Assembly: GCF_022759505.1 (NCBI RefSeq)
Contig: NZ_CP094289.1
Coordinates: 992,001-1,056,000 of the forward strand
DNA: 64,000 bases
Direction of reading: 5' to 3'
DNA from: Georgenia sp. TF02-10
Lineage (GTDB): Bacteria > Actinomycetota > Actinomycetes > Actinomycetales > Actinomycetaceae
In this document: positions 25,322 to 32,817 of the stretch, piece after piece
Numbering within the stretch: position 1 is the first letter of the stretch
Layout of the letters: each line of letters begins with the position of its first letter
Notes under the pieces: model-generated
What the model saw: only the letters and a program-made list of their open reading frames with translations
What the model was told of the DNA's origin: nothing
The model's database searches: none
Made by a program: the position numbers and the translations under genes

Positions 25322-25492
25322 GCCGCGTCGGGGGCGCATCCCCGTCCGGCGGGCGGGGCGCGCCGCTCGTCCCACTGCTCGGGCCCGCACCCCGCTGCTC
25401 CCGCCGGGCGTCGTCGTTGCTCCCGCGCGGTGTCGTCAACGCCCCCGCACTCCGTGGGTGGCGTCACGCCCCGGCAGCCCACCAGCCCCTCC

Positions 25493-25545
25493 TTGACAAG
25501 GGACGCTCGTCCTGCTTGTATTAAGCCAGTCAGTTGATCAGTTGA
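25493..25545 (+). promoter_or_regulatory. Sigma-A promoter and tandem operator of the arsR cassette
   Basis: A perfect -35 TTGACA (25493–25498) is followed after 17 bases by TTGTAT (25516–25521); TGTATT with 18 bases is an alternative. Downstream, TCAGTTGA is repeated twice without a gap (25530–25545), only a few bases before the GTG 25550. An ArsR dimer binding at the transcript start would block expression, giving autorepression. The rest of 25322–25492 shows nothing I recognise. Confidence 0.6.
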
Positions 25546-25549
25546 GGAC

Positions 25550-25915
25550 GTGAACGCAATGCCGGTCGCACAGGAAGAGCTGAGCCGAACCTTCGCGGCT
25601 CTCGCCGACCCCACCCGCCGCCAGGTGCTCGAGCGCCTCAGCCGCCGGCCCGCCACGCTGAAGGAGCTGGCAGCACCGCTCGCGATGACCCAGCAGAGCG
25701 TCTCGCGGCACCTGCAGATCCTGGAGCAGGCGGGCCTCATCAGCCGGGGCCGCCAGGCGCAGTGGCGGCCGTGCGAGCTCCGTGGCGAGCGCCTGCAGGC
25801 GGCCTCGGAGTGGCTCGATCAGTACCGGCAGTTCTGGGAGAGCAGCTTCGACCGGTTGTCCGACCACCTCCAGGACGCACCGCCCCGACCCCACCAGGAG
25901 GAGCCCCATGCCTAG
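25550..25915 (+). CDS. ArsR/SmtB-family winged-helix regulator
   Basis: A 121-residue winged-helix protein: LSRTFAALADPTRRQVLERL, then LKELAAPLAMTQQSVSRHLQILEQAGLISRGRQAQWRPCEL. It lacks the CxCxxC metal site of ArsR/CadC, matching the large subgroup that pairs with AHSA1/SRPBCC proteins. GTG 25550 or ATG 25559 could be the start. Its stop overlaps the ATG of the SRPBCC gene, so the two are translated together. A TCAGTTGA tandem repeat just upstream is the likely binding site, giving autorepression; the inducer is unknown. Confidence 0.88.
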   Translation: MNAMPVAQEELSRTFAALADPTRRQVLERLSRRPATLKELAAPLAMTQQSVSRHLQILEQAGLISRGRQAQWRPCELRGERLQAASEWLDQYRQFWESSFDRLSDHLQDAPPRPHQEEPHA

Positions 25916-26369
25916 TCCCGCCGTCAGTCGCCCGACCGCGAGGGGCGACTTCACGATCACCCGGCGCTTCACCGCCCCGGTCGAGGACGTCTTCGATGCC
26001 TGGACCCGGCCCGAGCAGGTGGCCGCCTGGTTCGGTCCCGTCGGGCTGGTGACCCCCGTCGACCGGCTCGCGATGGACGTTCGGCCAGGTGGCTCGTGGA
26101 CGCTCACGATGGTCTCCCAGGACACCGGGGAGGAGTACCCGGTCGAGTTCGCCTACGTCGAGGTGCTCAGGCCCAGCCGCCTGGTCATGACGACCGGGAC
26201 CGCCGAGGCCACGGCCCGGATCACGGTGACCCTGCAGCCCGTCGAGGAGGGGACCGAGATGACCTTTGCAGTGACCGACCTCCGCACCTCCCCGGAGAAC
26301 GGGTCGCTGCGCGAGGGATGGGAATCGTCGTTCGGCCGGCTCGCCGCGCTGCTGGGGGAGCCGGCATGA
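25908..26369 (+). CDS. SRPBCC/AHSA1-domain protein
   Basis: A 153-residue START-like fold: FTITRRFTAPVEDVFDAWTRPEQVAAWFGPVG is the diagnostic beginning of AHSA1 (Aha1 C-terminal-like) proteins, and the C-terminal helix ends GWESSFGRLAALL. These proteins bind hydrophobic ligands in a deep cavity; their roles are mostly unknown. The ATG at 25908 lies in the last codons of arsR. The stop overlaps the next gene by four bases (ATGA). Pairing ArsR with AHSA1 is a very common bacterial arrangement; the two downstream enzymes are the variable part. Confidence 0.88.
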   Translation: MPSPAVSRPTARGDFTITRRFTAPVEDVFDAWTRPEQVAAWFGPVGLVTPVDRLAMDVRPGGSWTLTMVSQDTGEEYPVEFAYVEVLRPSRLVMTTGTAEATARITVTLQPVEEGTEMTFAVTDLRTSPENGSLREGWESSFGRLAALLGEPA

Positions 26370-26932
26370 GCACCGAGGAGCAGAGCACCGCCAGCGACCT
26401 TCCCCAGCCCAGCGCCAGCAACCTCGCGCAGGCCGGCGCCAGCGACCTCCCCCAGGGCGACGTCCGCCTCCTGCAGAGCCGGACCGCGCAAGAGCTGCTC
26501 GGCTCGACCGAGCTGGCCCGGGTGGCCTATGTCGCCAAGGACGCCACCCCCCGCGTCTTCCCGATGCTCTTCCACTGGACGGGCGAGGAGCTCGTGCTGT
26601 GCACCTTCGCCGGCGCAGCGAAGATCCACGCGATCCGCGCACGGCCAGACATCGCCGTGACCATCGACGCCCCGACCACTCCGCCGCGGGTGCTGCTGCT
26701 GCGCGGGCGGGCGACCGTCGACGAGGTCGACGGGATCGTCCCGGAGTACCGGCAGGCCCACCTGCGCTACGCCGGCCCGGAGCAGGGCGAGGCCAACGTG
26801 GCAGCCGTCGACAACCCCGGCGTCCGGATGGCCCGCATCGGGCTGCGCCCGACCTGGGTCGGGGTGCTCGACTTCGTCGCGCGCCTGCCCGGCGGTGTCT
26901 CGGCAGAGGAGTTCGACAGGCGAGGCTCCTGA
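26366..26932 (+). CDS. Pyridoxamine 5'-phosphate oxidase-like flavin-binding protein
   Basis: A 188-residue split-barrel protein. After a low-complexity N-terminus of about 35 residues with SASNLAQ/GASDLPQ-type repeats comes the PNPOx-like core: ARVAYVAKDATPRVFPMLFHWTGEELVLCTFAGAAK, then HAIRARPDIAVTIDAP and VLLLRGRATVDEVDG. Such proteins bind FMN, F420 or haem; the class cannot be settled from sequence alone. The start overlaps the SRPBCC stop and the stop overlaps the hydrolase ATG (TGATG), so all four genes form a tightly coupled operon under the ArsR regulator. Confidence 0.8.
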   Translation: MSTEEQSTASDLPQPSASNLAQAGASDLPQGDVRLLQSRTAQELLGSTELARVAYVAKDATPRVFPMLFHWTGEELVLCTFAGAAKIHAIRARPDIAVTIDAPTTPPRVLLLRGRATVDEVDGIVPEYRQAHLRYAGPEQGEANVAAVDNPGVRMARIGLRPTWVGVLDFVARLPGGVSAEEFDRRGS

Positions 26933-27591
26933 TGGCGGAGCTCCTGCTGCTCCCCGGGGCCGGCGGCGACCCGTGGTACTGGCACCTCGTCGTCGCCCGG
27001 CTGGAGGGTCGCGGGCACACCGCGGTCGCGGTGGACCTCCCGGCCGGGCAGGAGGATGCCGGCCTGCGGGAGTACGCCGATGTCGCAGTCCGGGCGGCCG
27101 AGGGGCTCCGCGAGGTCGTCCTGGTGGCCCAGTCGCTGGGCGCCTTCACGGCCGCCATGGTCGCCCCTCGTCTCCCGGTCCGGGCGCTGGCCTTCGTCAA
27201 CGGGATGATCCCGCTCCCGGGCGAGACGCCGGGGCAGTGGTGGTCGGCCACCGGGCACGCCGAGGCGCAGGCCGCCGCCAGGGGCGAGCACGACGCGGCC
27301 GAGGACTTCACCCACGACCTGCCGCCGAGCGTCGTCCGCGCGATGCACGACCGCCAGCGCGACCAGAGCGCAGCGGCCTTCGCGTCGGCCTGCACCTTCG
27401 ACACCTGGCCGCGCGTCCCGATCCACGCGCTCGTCGGCGCCGAGGACCGGTTCTTCCCCGCCGCCTTCCAGCAGCGGCTCTGCCGCACGCGCCTGGGCAT
27501 CGAGCCGGTCGTCGTGCCCGGCGGCCACGCGATCGCGCTGTCCCAGCCCGGCGCAGTGGCCGGCTGGCTGGACCTCGTGGGCAGGGCCTGA
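26932..27591 (+). CDS. Alpha/beta hydrolase
   Basis: A 219-residue single-domain hydrolase of the EstA/salicylate-esterase-like type. It opens ELLLLPGAGGDPWYWHLVVARL. The nucleophile elbow is VLVAQSLGAFTAAMVA, where AQSLG places Ser near residue 67. The likely acid lies in VGAEDRFFP and the base His in VVVPGGHAIALSQP. Substrate unknown. It is the last gene of the arsR cassette, overlapping the PNPOx gene. There is no obvious terminator before the rpf-type gene, whose own regulatory box lies in the 168-bp gap. Confidence 0.82.
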   Translation: MAELLLLPGAGGDPWYWHLVVARLEGRGHTAVAVDLPAGQEDAGLREYADVAVRAAEGLREVVLVAQSLGAFTAAMVAPRLPVRALAFVNGMIPLPGETPGQWWSATGHAEAQAAARGEHDAAEDFTHDLPPSVVRAMHDRQRDQSAAAFASACTFDTWPRVPIHALVGAEDRFFPAAFQQRLCRTRLGIEPVVVPGGHAIALSQPGAVAGWLDLVGRA

Positions 27592-27699
27592 GCCTGGGTC
27601 TGGCTACGAGGCTCAGAACTGTCCAACGGCCGCTTCGTCGACACCGCCGTGGAACGAGTGGCGTGACCATCCCCACCCCGGGGCACAACTTCCCAGTCC

Positions 27700-27722
27700 G
27701 ATAACAGATCGGTTACGGTCAC
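27700..27722 (+). promoter_or_regulatory. Rpf-box regulatory motif upstream of the first muralytic gene
   Basis: GATAACAGATCGGTTACGGT (27700–27719) matches the sequence before the second rpf gene (28972–28991) at 18 of 20 positions. It extends to GGTTACGGTCAC, which recurs with one change, inverted, at 61661–61672. Such boxes before rpf genes are known targets of MtrA-type regulators; assignment to MtrA here is inference. Confidence 0.6.
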
Positions 27723-27759
27723 CCCTGGCTCCGTCTCCCCTCCAAGACAGGACTGACCC

Positions 27760-28893
27760 TTGGCTCGACACACCGCGGCGCGCACCGCCGTGCCCGCCGC
27801 CCGTCCCGCCGGCGACCCCGCCCCCGGCAGCCGCCGCGCCCTGCGGCAGCAGGCCCAGGGCGCCCCCGCCGCCGCCCCGCACCGCGCCCTGCCCCGCGGC
27901 GTCGTCCGCACCGTGCGGGTGGGCGTGCTCGGCGCCGTCGTCGCCGGCACCGGCGCCTTTACCCTCACCCAGGCCGGCGGCCCCGGCACCGAGCCCGCGC
28001 TGGCCGCCGTCGAGAGCGGCACCCTCGCCCTGCGCGCCGGCGAGACCGCCTCCCGCTCCCAGCTCGCCGGCCGGCAGGCGCTGGAGGCCGACGGCGCCCG
28101 CACCTTCGCGCTGGTCGTCGACGGGCAGACCCGGGACGTGACCACCACCGCCGCCTCCCTGGGCGAGGCCCTCGCCGAGGCGGGCGTGCGGCTGGCCGCG
28201 GACGACGTCGTCTCCGCCCCGCTCGCCGAGCCCGTCCCCGCGGGCGAGACGGTGCAGGTCGGCCGCGGCGCCGTCGAGCACGTCACCGAGGAGACGGTGG
28301 AGAAGTTCACCACCGTGGAGCAGCCGGACGCCACGCTCCCGGCGGGTGAGCGGCAGGTGGTGACCGCCGGCGTCGACGGCGTCACGACCGACACCTACGA
28401 GGTGCGCACGGTGGACGGCAAGGAGGTCTCCCGGACCCTGCTGACCTCCGTGATGGCCAGCGCCAAGGTGGACGAGGTGGTGCGGGTCGGCACGAAGGAG
28501 CCCGAGCCGGCCCAGGCCCCGGCCGCCGCCAGCGCTGCCGGGGCGGCCGGCGACGGCGCCGCCGCGGCCGGGCCCACCGCCCAGGCCGCCAGCGGCGACG
28601 TCCGGGCCATCGGCGCCGAGCTCGCCGCCGCCCGCGGCTGGGGCGCCGACCAGTTCCAGTGCCTGGACCGGCTGTGGACCAAGGAGTCCAACTGGGACCA
28701 CCGGGCGGAGAACGCCAGCTCGGGCGCCTACGGCATCCCGCAGGCGCTGCCGGGCAGCAAGATGGGCACGGTCGCCGCCGACTGGCGCACCAACCCCGTC
28801 ACCCAGATCACCTGGGGCCTGAACTACATCGCCGGGCGCTACGGCACCCCGTGCGGCGCCTGGGGCCACTCCCAGAGCCACAACTGGTACTGA
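27760..28893 (+). CDS. Secreted G5/DUF348 protein with lytic transglycosylase-like C-terminus
   Basis: A 377-residue Rpf-like cell-wall protein starting at TTG (AGGA about eight bases upstream). A basic N-terminus precedes one membrane/signal helix (VRVGVLGAVVAGTGAFTL). A DUF348 ubiquitin-like domain (ARTFALVVDGQTRDVTTTAA) comes next, then a G5 domain (EKFTTVEQPDATLPAGERQ to VRVGTKEPEP), and an Ala-rich linker. The C-terminal transglycosylase-like domain has its probable catalytic Glu in WTKESNWDHRAENASSGAYG. This last domain is not the classical Rpf fold. It should cleave peptidoglycan outside the cell. It shares an upstream box with the next gene. Confidence 0.85.
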   Translation: MARHTAARTAVPAARPAGDPAPGSRRALRQQAQGAPAAAPHRALPRGVVRTVRVGVLGAVVAGTGAFTLTQAGGPGTEPALAAVESGTLALRAGETASRSQLAGRQALEADGARTFALVVDGQTRDVTTTAASLGEALAEAGVRLAADDVVSAPLAEPVPAGETVQVGRGAVEHVTEETVEKFTTVEQPDATLPAGERQVVTAGVDGVTTDTYEVRTVDGKEVSRTLLTSVMASAKVDEVVRVGTKEPEPAQAPAAASAAGAAGDGAAAAGPTAQAASGDVRAIGAELAAARGWGADQFQCLDRLWTKESNWDHRAENASSGAYGIPQALPGSKMGTVAADWRTNPVTQITWGLNYIAGRYGTPCGAWGHSQSHNWY

Positions 28894-28971
28894 GCCCGCC
28901 CGCGCCGGGCACGCACCCCGCCGGGGCCGTCGCCGGCCGGTTCGTGTGGCCGTCCTCACCCTGGACGGCGA

Positions 28972-28991
28972 GATAACGAATCGGTTACGGT
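28972..28991 (+). promoter_or_regulatory. Rpf-box regulatory motif upstream of rpfB
   Basis: GATAACGAATCGGTTACGGT repeats the box before the preceding gene with two changes at the centre. It lies about 140 bases before the GTG at 29133. A shared regulator for both genes is likely. Confidence 0.6.
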
Positions 28992-29132
28992 TTGGCCCGG
29001 CCCGGCGTGTCCCGGGCACCCCGCGGGCCTGGCCCGCCCCCTGACAGCCGGATCAGTCCCACCGTTCCTGGTCGGCGCCGCACGGGCGCCCCGCCGGTGG
29101 GCTGTGCCCGGACCGCGCGTCGAAGGACCGCC

Positions 29133-30482
29133 GTGACCTCCACCACCCAGCCGCCCGCCACCGGGCCGGCCCCCGCCCCCGCCGACCCGAACCTCCCCGG
29201 CTCCCCGGACGCCGCGCCCCCGGCCCGCCGCCGGCGGCTGCGCTGGCTCGGCGTCGGCCTGGCCCCCGTGCTCCTCGCCGGCGGGGCCGTGACCGCGCAC
29301 GCGCACAAGAGCGTCGACGTCGAGATCGACGGCGAGGCCCGCACCGTGACCACCTTCGCCGGCTCGGTCGCCGGCCTGCTGGAGCAGGAGGGCATCGAGG
29401 TCGGCGAGCACGACCTGCTCGCCCCCGGCCCGGGCACCTCCCTCGCCGACGGCGGGGACGTGGTGGTGCGCACCGCGCACCCGGTCACGGTGGACGTCAA
29501 CGGCGAGCCGCAGGTGGTGTGGACCACCGCGCAGAGCCAGGGCGAGCTCGTCACGAGCTTCTTCGAGTCCGGCCGGGAGGTCACCGTGGCCGCCTCCCGC
29601 TCCCACGAGCGGTCCACCCTGGACCTGCCGCTGGTGACCGACGCGCCGGTGGACGTCGTGGCCGACGGCGCCACCAAGCGGGTGGACCTGACCGGCACCG
29701 CCACCGCGAACGACGCCCTGGCCGCCGCCGGCGTGGAGGCCGCCCGCACCGACCGGGTGGAGATCGGTACCGCCGACGACGGCACCGTCCAGGTGACCGT
29801 CACCCGGGTCGCCCGCAGCGAGCGCGCCAACCTGCACCCGGTGGAGTTCCAGACCGTCGAGCGCCCGGACGACTCGCTCTACGTCGGCGAGCGCGAGGTG
29901 GTGCAGGAGGGCGCGACCGGCGTCCGCACCGAGCTGTTCAGCACCATCAAGGTCGACGGTAAGGAGACCCACGCCGTCCGGGTCTCCGACGAGGTGACCA
30001 CCGCCCCGACGGACCGGATCATCGCCGTCGGCACCAAGGAGCGGCCCGCGCCGACCCCGGCCCCCGCCGCTGCGCCGGTGGCGACGTCCGACGACGACGA
30101 CGCCGCCTCCGGCTCTGCCACCCGCGCGGCCGCCCCGGCCGCGGAGGCCCCTGCTGCCGAGGCGCCCGCTGCCGAGGCGCCCGCTCCGGCAGCGGCCCCG
30201 GCGCCCGCCCCCGCCCCGGCCCCGGCCGCCAGCGCGGCGGGCGGTGGCGTCTGGGCGGCGCTGGCCCAGTGCGAGTCGGGCGGCAACCCGGCCGCCGTCT
30301 CCGCCAGCGGCGCCTATCACGGGCTCTACCAGTTCTCCGTGGGCACCTGGCAGTCGGTCGGCGGGTCGGGCCTGCCGTCCCAGGCCTCCCCGGCCGAGCA
30401 GACCCAGCGCGCCCAGGCCCTCCAGGCCCGGTCCGGCTGGGGCCAGTGGCCGGCCTGCTCCGCCAAGCTCGGGCTGCGCTGA
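29133..30482 (+). CDS. rpfB: Resuscitation-promoting factor (RpfB-like)
   Basis: A 449-residue secreted protein: a signal/anchor helix (WLGVGLAPVLLAGGAVTAHA), tandem DUF348 domains (SVDVEIDGEARTVTTFAGSV; HPVTVDVNGEPQVVWTTAQS; a third candidate around VDVVADGATKRVDLTG), a G5 domain (HPVEFQTVERPDDSLYVGER), an Ala/Pro/Glu repeat linker (AAEAPAAEAP), and a C-terminal Rpf domain. That domain begins VWAALAQCESGGN, where Glu is the conserved catalytic residue, and contains GLYQFSVGTWQSVGG. Rpf enzymes act on peptidoglycan and promote growth from dormancy. The GTG 29133 has AAGGA five bases upstream. The position before ksgA–ispE matches M. tuberculosis rpfB. Confidence 0.93.
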   Translation: MTSTTQPPATGPAPAPADPNLPGSPDAAPPARRRRLRWLGVGLAPVLLAGGAVTAHAHKSVDVEIDGEARTVTTFAGSVAGLLEQEGIEVGEHDLLAPGPGTSLADGGDVVVRTAHPVTVDVNGEPQVVWTTAQSQGELVTSFFESGREVTVAASRSHERSTLDLPLVTDAPVDVVADGATKRVDLTGTATANDALAAAGVEAARTDRVEIGTADDGTVQVTVTRVARSERANLHPVEFQTVERPDDSLYVGEREVVQEGATGVRTELFSTIKVDGKETHAVRVSDEVTTAPTDRIIAVGTKERPAPTPAPAAAPVATSDDDDAASGSATRAAAPAAEAPAAEAPAAEAPAPAAAPAPAPAPAPAASAAGGGVWAALAQCESGGNPAAVSASGAYHGLYQFSVGTWQSVGGSGLPSQASPAEQTQRAQALQARSGWGQWPACSAKLGLR

Positions 30483-30663
30483 CCGCCGGTCTGCGCTGAC
30501 CGCCCGGCCGGGCTGGCCCTCGGCCCGCGCCGACCGTCGCCCGCACCGACCATCCGGCCCCGCGCCGACACTCCGGGCGCCGGTCGCCACCACTGGTGGC
30601 GGCCGGCGCCCGACCGCGTCTCGCCCACGTCCGGCCCGCCGCGGGCCCGCCCGCCCGGGCACG

Positions 30664-30669
30664 TAGGCT
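30664..30669 (+). promoter_or_regulatory. -10 element of the leaderless ksgA promoter
   Basis: TAGGCT ends seven bases before the GTG at 30677; no SD is present. Same hexamer as at metG. Confidence 0.55.
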
Positions 30670-30676
30670 GCCGGGC

Positions 30677-31669
30677 GTGACCTCGGACCCCGCCGCGCCC
30701 GGCCTGCTCGGCGCCGCCGACGTCCGCCGCATCGCCGCCACGCTCGGGATCCGGCCCACCAAGACCCTCGGGCAGAACTTCGTCCACGACGCCGGCACGG
30801 TCCGCCGCATCACCCGCGCGGCCGCCGTCGCCGCCGACGACGTCGTCCTCGAGGTCGGCCCCGGCCTCGGGTCTCTCACCCTCGCCCTGCTCGAGACCGG
30901 CGCGCGGGTGACCGCCGTCGAGATCGACCCGGTGCTCGCCAGCGCCCTGCCGGCCACCGTCGCGGCCCGCCAGCCCCGGGCGGCCCACCGGCTCGCCGTC
31001 GTCCACGCCGACGCCCTCACCATCGCCGGCCCGCAGGACCTGCCCGGGCCGCCGCCGACCAAGCTCGTGGCCAACCTGCCCTACAACGTCGCCGTCCCCG
31101 TCCTGCTGCGCCTGCTCGAGGCGCTGCCGTCGGTCACCGACGTCCTCGTCATGGTCCAGGCCGAGGTCGCCGACCGGCTCGCCGCCCCGCCCGGCTCGCG
31201 CACCTACGGCGTCCCCTCGGTCAAGGCCGCCTGGTACGCCGACGCCGCCCGCGCCGGCGCCGTCTCGCGCACCGTCTTCTGGCCGGTCCCGGGCGTGGAC
31301 TCCGCGCTGGTACGGCTGACCCGCCGCCGCCCCCCGGCCACCCCCGCCGCCCGGGCCGAGGTGTTCGCCGTCGTCGACGCCGCCTTCGCCCAGCGCCGCA
31401 AGACCCTCCGGTCCGCCCTGGCTCCCTGGGCCGGCTCGCCCGCCGCCGCCGAGGCCGCGCTGCGGGCGGCCGGGGTGGATCCCGGGCTGCGCGGCGAGCG
31501 GCTGACGGTCGCCGACTTCGCCCGCATCGCCGCGCACCGGCCGGCGGGTGCGGCGGGCCGGGCCGGGACGGCAGACGTGGAGACGGCGGACGTGGCCGAC
31601 CCTGCCGAGGTGGACCGGCACGTGCCGGCCGGCCCGGCTGACCCCGCCTCTGGCACCCTGGCGCCATGA
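30677..31669 (+). CDS. rsmA: 16S rRNA (adenine(1518)-N6/adenine(1519)-N6)-dimethyltransferase
   Basis: A 330-residue KsgA/RsmA methyltransferase that dimethylates two adjacent adenosines in the 3' hairpin of 16S rRNA. Motifs: the N-terminal [17 protein letters not shown], the SAM site [25 protein letters not shown], and the catalytic [12 protein letters not shown]. The C-terminal tail (about 40 residues of Ala/Asp/Glu-rich sequence, [20 protein letters not shown]) is longer than in the enterobacterial enzyme. The start is a leaderless GTG after TAGGCT. Its TGA overlaps the ispE ATG by four bases. Confidence 0.95.
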   Translation: MTSDPAAPGLLGAADVRRIAATLGIRPTKTLGQNFVHDAGTVRRITRAAAVAADDVVLEVGPGLGSLTLALLETGARVTAVEIDPVLASALPATVAARQPRAAHRLAVVHADALTIAGPQDLPGPPPTKLVANLPYNVAVPVLLRLLEALPSVTDVLVMVQAEVADRLAAPPGSRTYGVPSVKAAWYADAARAGAVSRTVFWPVPGVDSALVRLTRRRPPATPAARAEVFAVVDAAFAQRRKTLRSALAPWAGSPAAAEAALRAAGVDPGLRGERLTVADFARIAAHRPAGAAGRAGTADVETADVADPAEVDRHVPAGPADPASGTLAP

Positions 31670-32682
31670 CGGCCACCGAGGTGCAGGTGCGGGCGCCCGG
31701 CAAGATCAACCTCGCCCTCCGGGTGGGGCCGCCCGGGCCGGACGGCTACCACCCCCTCGTCACGGTCTTCCAGGCCGTCTCGCTCGGCGAGGACGTCGTG
31801 GCGCGCCCGGCGGACGGCATCAGCCTGGAGATCCGCGGCCGCGGCACGGACCTGCCCACCGACGGCACCAACCTGGCCGTCCGGGCCGCGGAGCTGCTCG
31901 CCCGGACCGTCGGCGTCGACGCCGGGGTGCACCTCACGCTCACCAAGCGGGTGCCGGTGGCCGGGGGGATGGCGGGCGGGTCCGCCGACGCCGCCGCCAC
32001 CCTGCTCGCCTGCGACCAGCTCTGGGGCGCCGGCCTGGCGCGGGAGGAGCTCGCCGAGCTCGCCGCCGACCTCGGCGCCGACGTGCCCTTCGCGCTCACC
32101 GGGGCCACCGCCCTGGGCACCGGCCGGGGGGACGTGCTCAGCCCCGTCCTGGTCCGCGGCACCTACCACTGGGTGCTCGCCGTGCAGGCCGAGGGGCTGT
32201 CCACGCCCGAGGTGTTCCGCGCCTTCGACGAGCAGCACGGGTACTCCGCCGGTGGCCGGGCCGCCGATCGGGGCGACGGCGGCCGGTCCGTGGCCCCCGC
32301 CGTCACCCCTGCCCCCGCGCCCGCCCCTGCTCCCGCCGTCGACGACGCCCCCGCCCCCGCCGTCGACGACGCCCTGCTCACCACCCTGCTCTCCGGCGAC
32401 CCGCTCGCGGTCGCCCGCCACCTGGTCAACGACCTCCAGGACGCCGCGGTGGACCTGCGGCCCGAGCTCGGGGACGTGCTGGCCGCCTGCGAGCGGGCCG
32501 GGGCGCTGGGCGCCGTCGTCTCCGGCTCCGGGCCCACCGTGGCCGCCCTCGCGCTGGACGGCCCGCACGCGGAGAGCGTCGCCGGGGTGGTGCGCGCCGC
32601 CGACGTCGCCGCCGAGGTGCTCACTGTCACCGGGCCGGCGCCCGGGGCCCGGGTGCTCGAGCACGTCCGCGGCCAGCCCTGA
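31666..32682 (+). CDS. ispE: 4-diphosphocytidyl-2-C-methyl-D-erythritol kinase
   Basis: A 338-residue GHMP kinase of the non-mevalonate isoprenoid pathway; it phosphorylates CDP-methylerythritol. Motifs: [14 protein letters not shown] at the start, [20 protein letters not shown] (ATP-binding glycine loop), [19 protein letters not shown] and [13 protein letters not shown]. It contains an unusual low-complexity insertion of about 40 residues (around 195–235: [11 protein letters not shown], then Ala-Pro repeats and two APAVDDA units) before LLTTLL. Translation is coupled to ksgA by the ATGA overlap. This is the last gene of the conserved block before the accessory DNA. Confidence 0.94.
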   Translation: MTATEVQVRAPGKINLALRVGPPGPDGYHPLVTVFQAVSLGEDVVARPADGISLEIRGRGTDLPTDGTNLAVRAAELLARTVGVDAGVHLTLTKRVPVAGGMAGGSADAAATLLACDQLWGAGLAREELAELAADLGADVPFALTGATALGTGRGDVLSPVLVRGTYHWVLAVQAEGLSTPEVFRAFDEQHGYSAGGRAADRGDGGRSVAPAVTPAPAPAPAPAVDDAPAPAVDDALLTTLLSGDPLAVARHLVNDLQDAAVDLRPELGDVLAACERAGALGAVVSGSGPTVAALALDGPHAESVAGVVRAADVAAEVLTVTGPAPGARVLEHVRGQP

Positions 32683-32817
32683 CCGTCGTCGTGCCACGGC
32701 GATGGGCCCGGGACCGGTGGCCGTCACGCCCCGTGTTCCGTGCCGGACGGGCCGGAACCCCGTGCCGGTCAGGCCCGGGACCCCCGGTGCCGCTGCGGCC
32801 CCTGACTCCCGCGCCGC

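Noticed and set aside
27592-27759. Possible ydaO-type (c-di-AMP) riboswitch upstream of the first rpf-type gene
   Set aside because: The element is known before rpf genes in other actinobacteria, but the 168-bp gap shows none of its conserved core, only the GATAAC...GGTTACGGT box.
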